Shown here piece by piece: positions 24,887-35,463 of a DNA stretch of 64,000 bases. Below the pieces are notes generated by a model that was not told the origin of the DNA, did no database searches, and worked only from the letters and a program-made list of their open reading frames with translations. Source of the DNA: Symbiodinium natans (taxonomy: Eukaryota > Sar > Dinophyceae > Suessiales > Symbiodiniaceae); contig CAJNDS010000402.1 of NCBI GenBank assembly GCA_905221605.1, positions 515,818 to 579,817 of the forward strand. Reading direction: 5' to 3'. The position numbers and the translations under genes are program-made. How positions within the stretch are numbered: the first letter of the stretch is position 1; each line of letters begins with the position of its first letter.

Positions 24887-26394
24887 TGATTCAGGGCAGG
24901 CGGAGCGGCGGCAAGCACGAGCGACCGCGGCGTCCGATGGCCGCTCGGAAGGAGTATCGCGTTGACTTCCGGTGATTGGCAACCTGGATGGTAAAGGTGT
25001 GGTGAAGAAGGGAGTGATTCCAAGGGAACGGCTAGACCAGCTATGAGAGTTAGGTGGATTGGAGAGTGGGTTCCTGTCCAACTTTTCAGCAGCTACTTCC
25101 TTCACTAGAAAGCCACATAAGAATAGTTAATCTGTAGGCGCGCGAAGTTATACAATTTTGTAGGGGCTTTTGACTAGCGATCCAAGACATAGGATCGATT
25201 GTCGACTCTACACGAGCCCCGCCCAGTCCGCCAAACATGCTGCGGTCACTGCACGGTGCGGGGCCCCGTCACAAACTACGGCCTGAGCAGGTGTTGCTTG
25301 TTGATCGTTTCAGGTGCCTTGATCAAACCTGATCTGTCTCATGTTTCAAAGGCAGCAATGCTCAGAACTTGTCCAGGCTTTGGCTTCACCCCTTCAGACC
25401 CAGTTGCAGATCTGTGTTCTTGAAGTACCCGGCAAGCCATATGCAGCTTTCTATCAGCTTTCCTGTCTGAGGCTGTACAAGCCACCGGCTAGCCGGCCAC
25501 GAACTTTTTGATTCGGAAGAACGCAATGTCCTTGAAAGACTCAGGGAGGCGAGAAGAGCCATCTGCGCGGCAAAGCAACTGCGCCATAGTTAGCTGTCCT
25601 GCATGCCAGGACTAATTTAGTTCATGCATGTTGTCTGTGAAGCAGACACAGCGCGGGGCAAGAAGCCTCTTCGTCGGTTGCCACATCTGAGCTGGCACAG
25701 CCAAAATTGTACGTGCCCCTACCGGCTCTACATCCAAGTCCTCCACTTTAAGGCCTGAGCGTGTTAACTATGCAATCCCTCCAACCCTGAACACCTCCTC
25801 GAACCGTGAACCCTGTAAACCCTGAACGAAACCCCGAACCGCGTTGTGAGCACTTAAAGAAACCGTGAGCAAGCCTTATCTCCAGACAAGCTTTCCACCT
25901 CGCATCTGCAAGAAAAGCCAAGACTCTCATTCAGAATCCCACACTACACCTATACACACACACACACAGACACACCTACACACGAAACCACCCTTGTATC
26001 ATCGACGTCGTGCAAAGCCCAAGCCTTCACCGACCTGACACAGAGCCGCACAGGGCCATTGGCTTAGAACGGAAAGAACAGGACGCACACATGGCGATTC
26101 AGATGGTGTTGCGGCGCAGCTGTAGCCGACCGCGTATTTGAGTTAGAGGACTAGGTCAAGGCTGTCTAAGGTGTGACTGTTATTTGGGTCCATGTGGCAC
26201 GAACGCAGTTTCCTAAAATCAGGGTCAGCAGCCAGAGACACAGGTGGCATGAGGCCAAGAGTCTCATCTTAGAGCCGTAGTGCTAGTACATGATAGTACC
26301 TGTGATAGTACTTTGCAAGAGCTGCTCCCGGCCATGGAGTCGGTCACTTACATGCGAAACTGTGAAGCTGGTTGTAGGGGATTGAAAGACCACA

Positions 26395-26592
26395 ACCACA
26401 AGCGCGGCACCGAGGTTTCTAGACAAGCTCCCGGAGGACCAGCGGAAGGTTGGGGCCCTGGAACAAACTCTGAACCCTCTGAACTCACTCTTCCCCAACA
26501 TCCTCCCAATTCCCCAAGCGATCAACAGTTTCCCAAGCCCAGAGGCAGCTGGCGCGGTGGGGACCTCGAACACGCAGAGTTGCAAGGTTCTC
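26395..26592 (+). CDS. Orphan exon, hypothetical; possibly upstream EHD-gene exon
   Basis: A + frame of about 65 codons reads APRFLDKLPEDQRKVGALEQ, then NPLNSLFPNILPIPQAINSF, and ends at a GTATTT donor after 26592. It has the amphipathic, Leu/Pro-spaced look of real protein and no stop. It is 2.1 kb upstream of the EHD-like P-loop exons and could be an N-terminal exon of that gene. No motif proves this. Confidence 0.38.
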
Positions 26593-28755
26593 GTATTTGT
26601 GAGGGTCGCAGGATGTGGGATGCCAGGGGCTTAAGGGAGCCGACGGTAGCTTGTCTGAGCCGTGCCTGAAGCTGAAGGTGCACACTAACCCCAGTGACCC
26701 AGTGCCCGCTCCCCCCACCCCCCACCCCCCCCGCCCCCCCCCCGGCACCGGCCCAAAGGCCCTGGGCATCGCCACCTTCGCAGGGCTTGGGGGCCTCCTC
26801 TGGCGTTGGAGGCACGACACCTTTAAGAACGTCTCCTCCGCGCCCTGGTAATGCTCGGACTTTCGGGCTTGTGATGTTTCAGGTGGAATAATTGGCGTAG
26901 AGATTTCTCTGGTTCCGCACCGGGTAAAGAAGGGAAAGGACAAGCCCCAAGTCCCCCCAAGACCCATCGATGAGCATGTGGCCTTCAAAAGTGGAAGTCC
27001 GTATAAGTTCCAAGCGCAAATCTCCTCGGAACCCTTTAGTCTTTTGGAAACCCCGCGTGCCCCTGTGCAGACCTTAATCACGATGAAAAGCCGCCCCTCA
27101 GACCTCCCTTGGACGCTACAGGAACTTTTGTAAGGATATCCGCCAGAGGAGTTTTTGCTGGACCCCGCTCCTCTTTGCCCCGCCCAAAACCCCGTGCAAG
27201 AAAGGCAGAACGTGCAAGAACTTCTGCTCGGCTTTGCACTTTATTCATGTCTCTTGGCTATGTTCTGCTGTGGTGCTTGGCACTTCTCATCCGAAGGAGC
27301 CAAAGTGCGAGAACGTTGAAGCGGCCCTTCATTCTCAAGGACGGGTTTCTTGCAACGCGCTGAACCAAAGAAGTCGGACGGCGGACATCCTTCGCTCAGG
27401 CGTGTGGAGGGGCGCCAGAATGGCAGCGCACCATAGTTGAGAACCCCACATCAATACCTCAATCAAAACCCCTTGAAACAAAGACTTGCACTAACCGACA
27501 CAATCGCAAGAATATCTGGAGACTACCCAGCATACTTCAGGACCTCGCAAACGGCGAAACAGTGGAGGCCAGGCAGCCCAAACAAGCTGCCCAGAAGAAA
27601 CAATGGATTTGTTGGTCGGTTGTTCCTGAATGATCCTGATGTCCAGCAGCGCAGGCTTAGGTTTAGGGAGGCCTTTCGCGATGGATTGTGCGCGGCGGCG
27701 CACAGGATCCCCTGGCCGAGCTTACACGAGTCGTCACCTGGCTACAGGCCCCAGCCCCAGAGGGAGCCCACCAGACAAGGTTTCAGGGCCATGCCTCGCA
27801 CCAATTTGCACCAGGACGAGATCATTCGGCCCTTGGATGCTCGGCTGCCAGGCGAGGGCTTGGGATGTGTTTGATGCCAGAAGAGAGCCCCAAAAAACCA
27901 AAACTCAACGAATGTTTGATATACCTCTCGGGCCGAAGGCCTTGGGCGCTGGGTCTCCCCTGTTACGCCTTTTGGGGGCCCCCTAGGGCCTCCTTATGGC
28001 TCCCGACCCCTGTCGCCTTGACAAGCCCGGGGCCAACGTGGCGTTCAAAAGCGGCCTGAGAAGACGCAAGCACTGGGACCCACTTGGAAGAAGCAAATAA
28101 CGCAGTTGCACACATACCATCATGAAAGAATACCGTGTTGGATGAGGCTTCTTCGGATGCAGGCAGAACGAGATTAAGCATGTGCTGATGCTTTGGAAGT
28201 TTTAGCACAATAAGTTAAGTTAATTCCTGTCCAGATGGTGATTCAACCGGGAGTCGTAATTAGCCAGTTGCCCCAAAAGCCTGATGACATCAATTTGCAA
28301 ATCAAAACACCCCTTCGCTTGCTACGTAATCGCTGCGAGGGCTAACTTCAACTTCTTCTGAAACCCAAATGAATACAGACCAACACCTGATTCCATACCT
28401 CTCTAAGTGCTTGTGCAACATACCTTAAGGTCCGTAAAGTACAACAAGATGTGATACTGTATTGACATGTGCAACAACGGGTTTCAAAGCAATGATGCGC
28501 GAGTTGGCAGCAGGAACATGGCTACAAGCTTGTCTCGCTTACTTCAAATAGTAGGTTGCATGTCTATGAGAACTGCATGCAGCAAGGGCAATTTTTTTGA
28601 AATGCAGCCAGTGCTGGCTTGAGATGGAAGAGAATCCGAACATTGGGCGTAACTGCGCCGTCGGCAGAATCGTGAGAACCCCGAATTTGGTGCCCTTTAC
28701 CTCCCCTAGATCTCTTCGGCTCCATGGGAGAAGAGCCACGAAGCGGCTTTGGCAG
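26593..28755. other. No assignable gene
   Basis: The ORFs at 26485-27081 (minus, 198 codons) and 27437-28059 (plus, three overlapping frames) are open in several frames at once and show no motif. A C-rich run (about 26709-26743) accounts for the Pro-rich translations. Confidence 0.4.
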
Positions 28756-29341
28756 GCAAACCGTTCGAGCACGACTTGCTGGCCTTCCCCTTCACACCGA
28801 TGGTCCTGGTGGTGCCTTTGATGATATCGTGAGTGCCTTTGTATGCGTAGCTGTCGGTGATGTGCAGTCTAACGGTCTAACGCATAGTAGTGCCAGTGTA
28901 GGTCTAACTCGCAATGAGTAGAAACGGCAATGAAAGTGCTGCCGGCGCCCCCCGCGCCATGCTCTTGAGAAGCACTGATATTCCGAGCGCCCACCCAGTG
29001 GCTGGCTGAATGAGGGCCTAGGATCATACTATAGAAAAATGCAGACTCTTCACGACATGAGGTGGGGAACCACTCTGCTGGAAAGCCGGAAGCCAAGACC
29101 TGAAAGTCATTGTTGGACCCAGGACAAGGTGAAACAACAGCCTCAGTCATGCGAAGCCCGCATTCACCGTCGGCCCTCAAAAAGGTGGGCAGCGTGCCTG
29201 GCAGGTCCACCTTCATCAACCGGCTCCTTGGCACCAGTGTGCAGGAGACAGCCGAAGAAGGGACAGTTCTCATGGCGTTGCCCAGACATGCCTTGTTTGC
29301 CGCAGGAAACGGGTGTGGCTCCTACGGACGACGGCTTTACT
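28756..29341 (+). CDS. EHD-like GTPase, N-terminal part with P-loop
   Basis: Encodes the start of a dynamin-related EHD-type GTPase domain (membrane-tubulating ATP/GTP-binding protein of endocytic recycling). Exons: 28756-28811 (KPFEHDLLAFPFTPMVLV), 29062-29084 (a 23-nt microexon, VGNHSAGK), 29205-29244 (STFINRLLGTSVQ), 29306-29341 (ETGVAPTDDGFT). The lysine codon of the P-loop is split AA|G across a GC-AG intron, and joining gives GNHSAGKSTFINRLLG, a complete Walker A (G1). APTDDGFT corresponds to switch I (G2). The intron after 29244 starts GA if the ET repeat is used only once. The last exon ends in phase 0 before GTCCCG. No continuation (G3, G4) is found before 43.1 kb. Confidence 0.8.
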
Positions 29342-29641
29342 GTCCCGGGGACTCAGCGCCAACAGATCACATGTGTACTGCTGAGAGCTGTTTTTCTTAC
29401 TCTGGAAGTGAGTCGAGGAACAGCCTTGAAAGATCTTAAAAGTGGAGTCTTGTTGTTTCTTCCGCGAAGGGGAACGGCTCCGTGGATGCCTTGTGGCCGT
29501 GTTGGCTCTGCAGCGCCTTGCACCACCGCCTTGCTGAGTTTTGGGAAGCGATCCCAAGCTCTGCAATGAGGCCGAGCGCCAGCGAGTCCAGGGTCTAGCT
29601 GGGAGTTAAGCATCTCAACATCTCAACATCTCAGGCGATGG

Positions 29642-29902
29642 ATGCCCTCTTCCGGCGAAAGGTCCACATTCAAGTCATCAATTGCGCCTTGTCCAGAGAC
29701 AGACCTGGCCGCAGCGTCGCATCTGACCAACCTCGAAGCATCCCAGCTACTTGCTGAAGGTTCGCGATGGTCATTGCTGACATTTGCCGGGGAGTTTTTC
29801 AACTCGGGTGGCTGGGTGGCCTCTCCGCTGTTGGTGTCGCTTTGGGTGCCCTTGTTCTTGAGGAATCTTGAGGATGTGATCCGAATGAGCTTGGGTCGCT
29901 GA
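29642..29902 (+). CDS. Weak ORF with hydrophobic C-terminus
   Basis: An 86-codon frame ending in TGA, containing HLTNLEASQLLAEGS and a hydrophobic segment ASPLLVSLWVPLFL. Composition is protein-like but no family or splice partner is seen. It does not contain the EHD G3 motif expected next. Confidence 0.25.
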   Translation: MPSSGERSTFKSSIAPCPETDLAAASHLTNLEASQLLAEGSRWSLLTFAGEFFNSGGWVASPLLVSLWVPLFLRNLEDVIRMSLGR

Positions 29903-30013
29903 AAGAGCACAGAGCACCCACAAACAACCAGGAGTGAAATGCAAGATGCGGTGAGGTGACTCTGCCTTGTCAGCAGATTCGAGACATGTTTAGACCTACA
30001 AGTAGCTTCGTAT

Positions 30014-30097
30014 TATGTGTATATGTATATGTATATGCATATGTATATGTGTATATGTGTATATGTGTATATGTGTATATGTGTATATGTATATATG

Positions 30098-30131
<34 letters not shown>

Positions 30132-30237
30132 TGTATGTATGTATGTATGTATGTATGTATGTATGTATGTATGTATGTATGTATGTATGTATGTATGTAT
30201 GTATGTATGTATGTATGTATGTATGTATGTATGTGTT
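30014..30237. repeat. GTATAT/GTAT microsatellite, about 220 bp
   Basis: Starts as GTATAT and GTGTATAT units and becomes a pure (GTAT)n run from about 30100. It creates long Tyr/Val/Cys-Met ORFs on both strands that are not genes. Confidence 0.97.
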
Positions 30238-30306
30238 TTTGTAGATTGTGGATCGATGCGCTCAGCCTTGTGCCTGCACGTTACCAAAATAGATGGCATC
30301 ATACAC

Positions 30307-30535
30307 ATAATTTTAACGCTACGCGACCCGCCTCTGCCCGGCCCAGCGGAGCATGGTGATTCCGCAGCGCTTGAGTCGTAAAGGGGGGTGGGGGGGCCAG
30401 CGGGGCGGGAGGGGGGGGGTAGGGGTGGGGTCGGGGGGGGTAGGGTGGGGGTAGGGGGGGGTGTGGGGGGAGGATGGGGAGGGGGTGCGTGTTCTCACAA
30501 CCTATACACCTTCGGCCCGAGGCCTCGGCGGATTT
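30307..30535. mobile_element. Repeat element copy 1 with conserved ends
   Basis: The left end (30307-30377) starts ATAATTTTAACGCTACGCG and continues through ATGGTGATTCCGCAGCGC. The right end (30483-30535) contains ACAACCTATACACCTTCGG and the palindrome CCGAGGCCTCGG. Between them lies about 105 bp of G-rich sequence. The same two ends in the same order and orientation bound a longer copy 0.8 kb downstream. It could be a non-autonomous mobile element or a dispersed repeat. I see no terminal inverted repeats and no clear target-site duplication. Confidence 0.5.
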
Positions 30536-30689
30536 GTATATATATATACACACAAGCATATGCAAACATGATCAAGAGTGTCGCTTGCTCTTGCTCTGAT
30601 TGGACCTGTTGCTGACGAGGGAAGTGGAATGTCAGGCCTGGTATCTACCTTCGGTTTGTTGTGTCCCCTTCTGGGAGGGCCTAGCGTGT

Positions 30690-30690
30690 G

Positions 30691-30721
<31 letters not shown>

Positions 30722-30740
30722 GGAGATAGGGAGATAGGGA
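30690..30740. repeat. (GA)n and GATAGG microsatellite
   Basis: A pure GA run passes into GATAGGGA units. Confidence 0.95.
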
Positions 30741-31439
30741 CTCAGACCATACAGATGGGGGCGCGCTCCGGCGCGGAGCCCTGCTCCATGCCCCAAAGAA
30801 GAGATAGGGAGAGACATTATGGGCTTCTGTGGAGCTGCCAAAGCATTCATGTGTTCTTCCTAGCCATGACAGGTCGGCCCTCGCTTGGAGGAGGTTGGCG
30901 AGGATGGGATTTAGCATGCACCATGTTATGTATGCAGTACTCATGCCCACCGCCCCGCACTCCTCACCTTCACGCTGACGAGGATGCCTGCATCGAGCTA
31001 GAAAGCAATAGCTGGATATCTGGCCTATCAGGCTATGAATCTCGACCGCACTGGCATGTTACGGGTATCGCCGAACTGCGATGGGACTCAGATACGACAC
31101 TGGCGTCGCACGTTATTGAAGTCGAGGTTACCTTTCGCAGCAGCGACCACTCGCAATTTTTATGTATTGTTGCCGCCTGCCAGCATTGGGAGAGGGTCAT
31201 CTATTGTGGCATGGCTCCCAGGCCACTCCAAAGAATCTTCAGGTGACGGAGCGCTTGGTGCTGCCAGCGTTCCAAAGAGTAGTTGGCCAGAGGGGCCCCA
31301 CAATCCGAAGACACTTATGCAGTGGAGGTTTCGGTGGCCTGGGAAGAATAATTTTAACGCTACGCGACCCGCCTCGGCCCGGCCCAGCGCATCCGCGTGA
31401 GCATGGTGATTCCGCAGCGCCCAAGTCGCTGGACCCCAA

Positions 31440-31585
31440 GCAATAAGGGTTGGGTTGAGGGTTGAGGGTTGAGGGTTCCGGGTTTATGGTTTATGGTTTA
31501 TGGTTTGGGGTTTGGGGTTGAGGGTTAGTTTAGGGCTCAAGGTTCACGCTTTGGGGTTGAGGGTTTTTTTGGGTTTAGGGTTCGG
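31440..31585. repeat. Degenerate telomere-like repeat
   Basis: Words of GGGTTGA, GGGTTTA, TTTATGG and GGGTTTGG follow one another without exact period, related to the plant/dinoflagellate telomere unit TTTAGGG. It lies inside repeat element copy 2. Confidence 0.7.
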
Positions 31586-31639
31586 CTTGGAGTGATCGTA
31601 GGGTTGAGCCAGGCCCCTTAAGGTTTAAGGCGACTCTTC

Positions 31640-31905
31640 GGCAGAGGTGGGGGGTGGGGGGGGAGGTGGGTGGGGGGTGGGGGGGGGAGGGGGGGGGGTG
31701 GGGGGGGGGGGTGGGGTGGGGGGTGCGGGGGGTGGGGGGGGGGGGGGGGGGTGGGGGGGGGGGGGGTGGGGGGTCCTGCTGGAAAGGGGCTTCAACTGCC
31801 TCTGGTCCTGGTGAGGGGGGGTAGGGGGGGGGGTCGGCGGGGGGGTAGGGGGGGGGGGTTGGTGGGGGGGGAGGGGGGGGGAGGGGTGGAGGAAGCGAAA
31901 AACGG
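31640..31905. repeat. G-rich low-complexity tract
   Basis: Long G runs interrupted by T or A on the + strand, a potential G-quadruplex region. ORFs here translate to poly-Gly (+) or poly-Pro (-) and are artefacts. Confidence 0.95.
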
Positions 31906-32728
31906 GGGGGGCCCTGCTGGGATGGGCTGCAACTGCCTCTGGTCCTGGCGAGACATCCGCTTGCGGACCCTCCTCTCCCAGGGGGGGTACCCATTTAAAG
32001 CGGCCGAAAAGTGGCTTGGGCTTGGGGGGAGGATTTGGAGGGGGGTGCCTGTTCTGACAACCTATACACCTTCGGCCCGAGGCCTCGGCGGATTTTGGCC
32101 TTCGCCATCTTAACCTCTGAACTGATCCTTTATAGAATCTTGATCCTTGCTTTGAAGTTTGAGGTGTCGTACCCCTTGCTGGGCTCGTGCTGCTTCACTG
32201 CTCGCTTCGGTGCCGACCATGGGTACCATGGCGGCAGCTCCAATGTCAGATCTTGGTGGAGCTTGTTTCTTTTTTTTTGATGTGTGTCCTTCACTACTTC
32301 CATTGATCTAAAAAGACTGATCTAGATTGTCTGCACCGTTTCTTGGCTCAGGTTGCGAGATCCGGCCAACTTGTTGGAGAGCCTTGGCACATAGAGTACA
32401 GCATGCTCTATTAATTCGTCATGTTGCATTGTTTGCGTGCAACGTTGGAGAGATTTGGAGAGTGGCTTGCAAGACAATGGGACAGAGTTTCGCGCATTTT
32501 CAGAGGAATGCGCCGCCGCTGCAACCTGCAGACCACGGTCTCACCCGTGCCGAGGGGTGCAGCTGGACTAAGATTGAGCGTCAGCAGAGGAGAAGCTCTG
32601 TGTTGGTAAGAGCAACTTGCTGTGTTGATCTGCAAGGCACCTGGGAAGTCCTCGATGTTGGAGTCCAGGAGCCGTTCCTGCTCTGGCCGGCTTGAGTTGC
32701 GCACGATTTGTACCACTCTTGTCTGCAG

Positions 32729-32929
32729 GACATGGCGGTGATACGCTGCGTGCTGCTTCCGAGCAAGCTCAAGCGTGCCTTTGCAGACAGAGAGTCGTTT
32801 GCGGTTTTGTTTTGGGCACAAGAGCCAGAACTCCCAGGCCTTTCTGACGATTTCTCCTCTGCGCTGACCACCGCCGCGTGGTTCCTTGGCAAGTTGGTGT
32901 CTGAGACTCCCCAGCGTGCTGATGCCTAA
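32729..32929 (+). CDS. Weak ORF, hypothetical
   Basis: A + frame after an AG at 32728 reads MAVIRCVLLPSKLKRAF, then VLFWAQEPELPGLSDDF, and ends in TAA. It is protein-like but the opposite strand is open too. No family recognised. It might be an upstream exon of the 33.3 kb pair. Confidence 0.28.
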   Translation, partial: DMAVIRCVLLPSKLKRAFADRESFAVLFWAQEPELPGLSDDFSSALTTAAWFLGKLVSETPQRADA

Positions 32930-33337
32930 AACTGCAAGCCGAGGTGCGCTACGTCGGGCAAAGATGGGGCTGCCGCCACTAGTCTTGGCAGGAGCAAGAT
33001 TTCTGCTCCCGAGGTTGTGGCAGGTATTTGCAGCTCTGGTGCGTTGCAATCTTGCTGTCGTACCTTTTTCCGGAATCTTATGAGCATGCATTGTTGCTCG
33101 GCAACGGCATGCACGAGACATTTTGCCACGGCAGGTGGTTGCCATATTTGTAGGTAGTTCATTTGTAGCTCATGCCGCCGCATTCGAGAGGAAGAGCGTC
33201 CGCATGACGGAGCGCCGCCTGGAGGTCGAAATCGAAAACCAGCTTTGGGCTCAACGAGGGTCTCAACGGAGTCCAGGGGAGGGCTGATGAGAGTGCCCGG
33301 AGTTTCTGCTGTTTTTTTGGTGGTATGCCTCTCTCAG

Positions 33338-33763
33338 GTCGTCAGAGTCCTTCCTTTTCGACAACGACTGGTTCAAGCATGGCAGCTGGGTGGATGGTGC
33401 TGTGGACTGCCTGCCGCCGGGCACCACAACAACCCTGAAACTCTGCTTCTTGGCTATACGCTACTTCTTGGGCTAAATCTTCTGACTCCACGACGGTTTG
33501 TGGGCAGAAGCCGTTAAGGTAGCTCTGACTTCATCTCGGGGGTCAGTGGCCTCTTCTGGTATGTCAACGAGGCCTTGGCTGTGCGAATTGCGTCCAGCTG
33601 CTTCTGCTACAGTCCAAATCTGAGCGAGTTCAGCTCGACAGTCGAAGCAACTACCCGGACACTGCCCTACCTGCCCGACCTCCAGGCACGCTTCGACGTG
33701 TACCTCAGCCTGGTGTTCTCCCATCCCATAGCCAGCGAGGCAGCCGAAGCAAGTTGGGAGTAA
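33338..33763 (+). CDS. Two-exon unit, unrecognised protein
   Basis: Exon 33338-33471 reads ESFLFDNDWFKHGSWVDGAV, then LKLCFLAIRYFLG. Exon 33519-33763 reads SSDFISGVSGLFWYVNEALA, then LPYLPDLQARFDVYLSLVFS. The 47-nt intron begins GC and ends AG, and the split Gly codon (G|GT) restores frame, which supports both exons. The second frame ends in TAA at 33761-33763, but GTAAGC overlaps that point, so the gene may continue. Aromatic/acidic pattern with no signature motif I know. No clear upstream exons. Confidence 0.5.
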
Positions 33764-35463
33764 GCCGGACTTCTTTCCTTGTGCGTCTGAGCTACTGCCC
33801 TGCGATCCGGTGTGTGTTGACGCCTCACTATCTTCATGTGGTTGGCTTGACATGGACTGTTGCGATGCCCCAAACGTGTTTTCGAGAGCAGGCAGCGTTT
33901 GATGCCTTCCTCGGAGCTCCACCTGAGGAGCTCCACAACGAATGGTGCAAGGCCAGCGCCAGACGCGCAATTCAGTAATCTCAGCAATCTCAGCAATCTC
34001 AGCAATCTACAGTGAATCTGCAGCTCAGATCAAAGCAAGAAGCAGAGCATGAAGATTGATGCAAGCCTGCCCGCGAAGCAATCAAGCCTGGCTCGAAGGT
34101 CCGTCCTGTCAACGGCAGCGAGTGCAACAGGCACGGCTGAGGAAACCGTAAGAAACCACAAGCTAACCTCTTGAGTTTTTTTTTCGGGAGCCGGCTGGTT
34201 ACGGAGAGTCGCGCGCGTGGGAGAATGTGGGAGCATAGCGATATTTCGGCGATGCTCATTTTCACGACTACCCAGCTGCTGCTCTAAGTTCTTGTGTTGT
34301 GGAAGCCGGATGCAGCCGGGACATGCCCCGACCGTCAGGCACGGCTGCTGCTGGCGGGTCCTGGAGCGCGGTCCAATCTTGCGGCTCAAGGCCTGTCACT
34401 GTGGCCTTGAGTACATCCTTCTCCAGAGCCACAGCTCTTACAGCTTCATACATCTTCGTACCACAGCAGGAGAGCCAAAAGCATTGCCCCCCAAGCAAAA
34501 AGACTCTCCCAGGTCACGCTGCCAGAAGCTTTGCCACGGGCCACCACGGCCACCATCAGGCTGCCCAAGAATTCCAAGAAGCCCCTCTGTACTTTTCAAG
34601 CTGTTTTCGTCTTCCTGCATGCGTCGGATACGGAATGCTTGTTTTTGCATCACCTGCTTGCAGCTCGTACTGTTCATGATGCTACAACACACTCCCAGAG
34701 TTCCAGGTCCTGGTACCCAAGGAGCCACGAAAGCGCCACAGAACCTTCGTTCCAGGCCACCTGAGCCGGTGGAGGCAGAGCACGGCGCACTGGCCGTGCG
34801 GGAGGCAGCGCGGGCTGCATTCGAACGGCAGTGCAACAGCAAAGCATCTCTGGTCGGCCAAGCGTTGCAAGTAGCAGAAGGCACCATAGCGAAAACTCTT
34901 AAGTGTTGGTGTGAGCGTGAAGATGTGTGCAGCATCAGTATTGGAGACAGTATTCCTGATTTCTGTTAAACTCTCCAGCCTGCTCGGCCCAGGCCCAAGC
35001 ACGTGCTGAGGATCCAGAGCCCGCAGCTCCCAGCCGCTCGTTGATGGTTTAAGGATTGTGATGGGTAAGGTCTCAGGCCGTACCTCAGGCCGGAGACCTT
35101 AACCCTAAACCGCACCTTGTAGCCTGAGTTTTGACAGTTGCTGGAAATTGAAACACAACCACGGCCTTGAACGCCTTGTGCCAGAGTCAAAGCACCCACA
35201 GCACCCTTACGACTTTGGTGGGAGATCCGATGTGGGGTGAGGTTTCATGGACGTCACCCGTCCCAGGGACCTTATCGACGGCGTGGGGAGCGGCCCCTTG
35301 GCGCGAAGAGTCCCCCCAAAGGTTTCAAGGCTAAGACGCACGCAAGCTCCACTTTCATGGTTAAGTCCCCATTGTGTCAAATCATGCCAAATCCCTGGAA
35401 GCCTTAAGCCTCCCGTATCCTTCCGTGATGGCTGCACCGACGACCTCTCCGGACCCTCGGGCT

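Larger units (their letters stand above)
31348..32094. mobile_element. Repeat element copy 2 with conserved ends, expanded interior
   Basis: The left end at 31348-31428 matches copy 1 with a 9-bp addition (CATCCGCGT). The right end at 32041-32094 matches copy 1 almost base for base. The interior is about 610 bp: telomere-like GGGTTTA words, then G-rich tracts holding an internal duplication. The longer interior relative to copy 1 suggests slippage of G-rich DNA within one element family. Confidence 0.5.

Noticed and set aside
29200-29225. P-loop with Arg in place of Lys (PGRSTFIN)
   Set aside because: This comes from reading through an intron. Splicing the 23-nt exon at 29062-29084 gives the normal GNHSAGKST.
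29970-30381. Long Tyr/Val/Met and His/Tyr/Thr ORFs on both strands
   Set aside because: They are translations of the GTAT microsatellite.
31575-32113. Poly-Gly and poly-Pro ORFs
   Set aside because: They are translations of the G-rich tract in repeat element copy 2.
32411-33145. Minus-strand ORF of 244 codons
   Set aside because: Arg/Ser/Leu-rich translation with no motif. The + strand has protein-like frames over the same bases, and no other minus-strand gene is supported in the window.
34217-34969. Plus-strand ORF of 250 codons
   Set aside because: Most of it is Cys/Pro/Ser-rich low-information sequence, and the minus strand is open as well. Only the last part (EAEHGALAVREAARAAFERQ) looks protein-like, without a partner exon.
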